Below are positions 63,330 to 64,000 of a stretch of 64,000 nucleotides of DNA, in pieces. The DNA is taken from assembly GCF_003073045.1 (NCBI RefSeq), contig NC_037601.1, positions 6,169,872 through 6,233,871 of the forward strand, given 5' to 3'. The notes under the pieces were generated by a model. That model did not search any database. It worked only from the letters and a program-made list of their open reading frames with translations, and was not told the DNA's origin. The stretch's first letter is position 1; the number at the start of each line of letters is the position of its first letter. The DNA comes from Pomacea canaliculata (taxonomy: Eukaryota > Mollusca > Gastropoda > Architaenioglossa > Ampullariidae). A program made the position numbers and the translations under genes.

Positions 63330-64000
63330 GTTTGCAATGGTTTCTGTGATTTGTGATTAGATTTTAAGTGACATTCAGATTGTTTAAATTGTTGGCACAA
63401 TATGGTATATTGTTTGGAGGGTATTCTATACCAGTATTGATGCATTGATTTTTGTGTCTTTGTACAGTATGATTAGAATGTGTCTGGGCAATTCCTTGCT
63501 TTTTGATGTGTAATAGAATATTTAGAAAGTCAGCCACATGGTAAAAATGCCATACCATTTTAGAGAATCAGCAATCATCTTGAAAGATATTACAGACTAC
63601 AGTGATCTTGGAAACAATTATTATACAAAGGCATTAAAGAATAGGGTCTTGCATCCATATGGGATGTAGCTGATATGAAGAAAAAGTTTTATAGTAATCA
63701 TTTGAGGCAGGTTACAGATTTGCAGTATTACCATTTTAAGCTCATACACAACTGTCATAATAACAAACTGATAAATGTTCAATAATTTGCCAAAGCAAAA
63801 GACAACATTGAAAAAAAAACTATGTAGAGGTATTTAAAGTACACAGTAAAGATCAGAATAAAGACAAGTGTTAGTCATGTCTGGCAGAAACTAGAGAACA
63901 ATCAAACTCAAAAGCGGTGAATGAGAGAAATGGATGTCTAACTGCCTAATCTCATTATGTCTAACTGCCTAATCTCATTATGTCTGTTATTCAAATCTAC
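63330..64000. other. Second intron of the DDX27-like gene, cut by the window end
   Basis: AT-rich sequence without recognisable exon or repeat. A 24-base unit (TGTCTAACTGCCTAATCTCATTA) is directly duplicated at about 63935-63981. Confidence 0.5.

Noticed and set aside
1..64000. CRISPR arrays, bacterial operons or phage
   Set aside because: Gene structure is intron-split and repeats are SINE/LINE types. No regular spacer-repeat array is present.

Overview
The window is eukaryotic nuclear DNA. Genes are split by GT-AG introns (one probable GC-AG), intergenic DNA is AT-rich with microsatellites and poly-A/T runs, and tRNA-derived SINEs, LINE fragments and MITE-like elements are scattered through introns and spacers. 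The gene set and the repeat types suggest an invertebrate, most likely a mollusc and perhaps a gastropod. That assignment is an inference from style; no diagnostic sequence proves it. All exon models were spliced by eye. In the five complete models without a lesion the exon lengths sum to a multiple of three and the phases agree at every junction.

Layout, left to right. (1) 247-4664 (+): a five-exon gene for a 413-residue protein with two SAM-like domains followed by a retropepsin-type aspartic protease domain with a D-S-G motif. (2) 8304-14426 (-): a ten-exon SET/MYND methyltransferase-like gene (757 residues) with an N-terminal helical/TPR-like part, a MYND finger inserted in the SET domain and a second complete MYND finger at the C terminus. 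(3) 21211-25595 (-): a seven-exon neutral sphingomyelinase of the nSMase2/SMPD3 type (504 residues). (4) 28302-30772 (-): an omega-class glutathione S-transferase gene with a one-base lesion in exon 3, followed at 30981-33264 by a truncated head-to-tail partial duplicate whose lesions are at different places. (5) 44308-50999 (+): a complete twelve-exon tyrosine aminotransferase (453 residues). (6) 53710-61235 (-): a complete thirteen-exon FEN1 flap endonuclease (380 residues). (7) 61473 onward (+): the first two coding exons of a DDX27-type DEAD-box helicase that runs out of the window. FEN1 and DDX27 are head-to-head, 237 bases apart between start codons.

The genes do not form a pathway. They look like an ordinary mixture of housekeeping genes (FEN1, DDX27), metabolic genes (TAT, GSTO, sphingomyelinase) and less-studied proteins (SAM-SAM-protease, double-MYND SET protein). 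The roughly 11 kb between the GST duplicate and TAT has no confident coding gene. It does hold a promoter-like patch with two CCAAT boxes and a strong splice donor, an orphan exon-like open segment on the minus strand, and short local repeats.

The most interesting items are the SAM-SAM-retropepsin protein, the second MYND finger on the SET protein, the reciprocally damaged GSTO copies (real pseudogenisation or assembly/base-calling artefact), a 69-bp mini hAT-like element with clear target-site duplication, a TIR element present in two introns, and the unexplained orphan exon.
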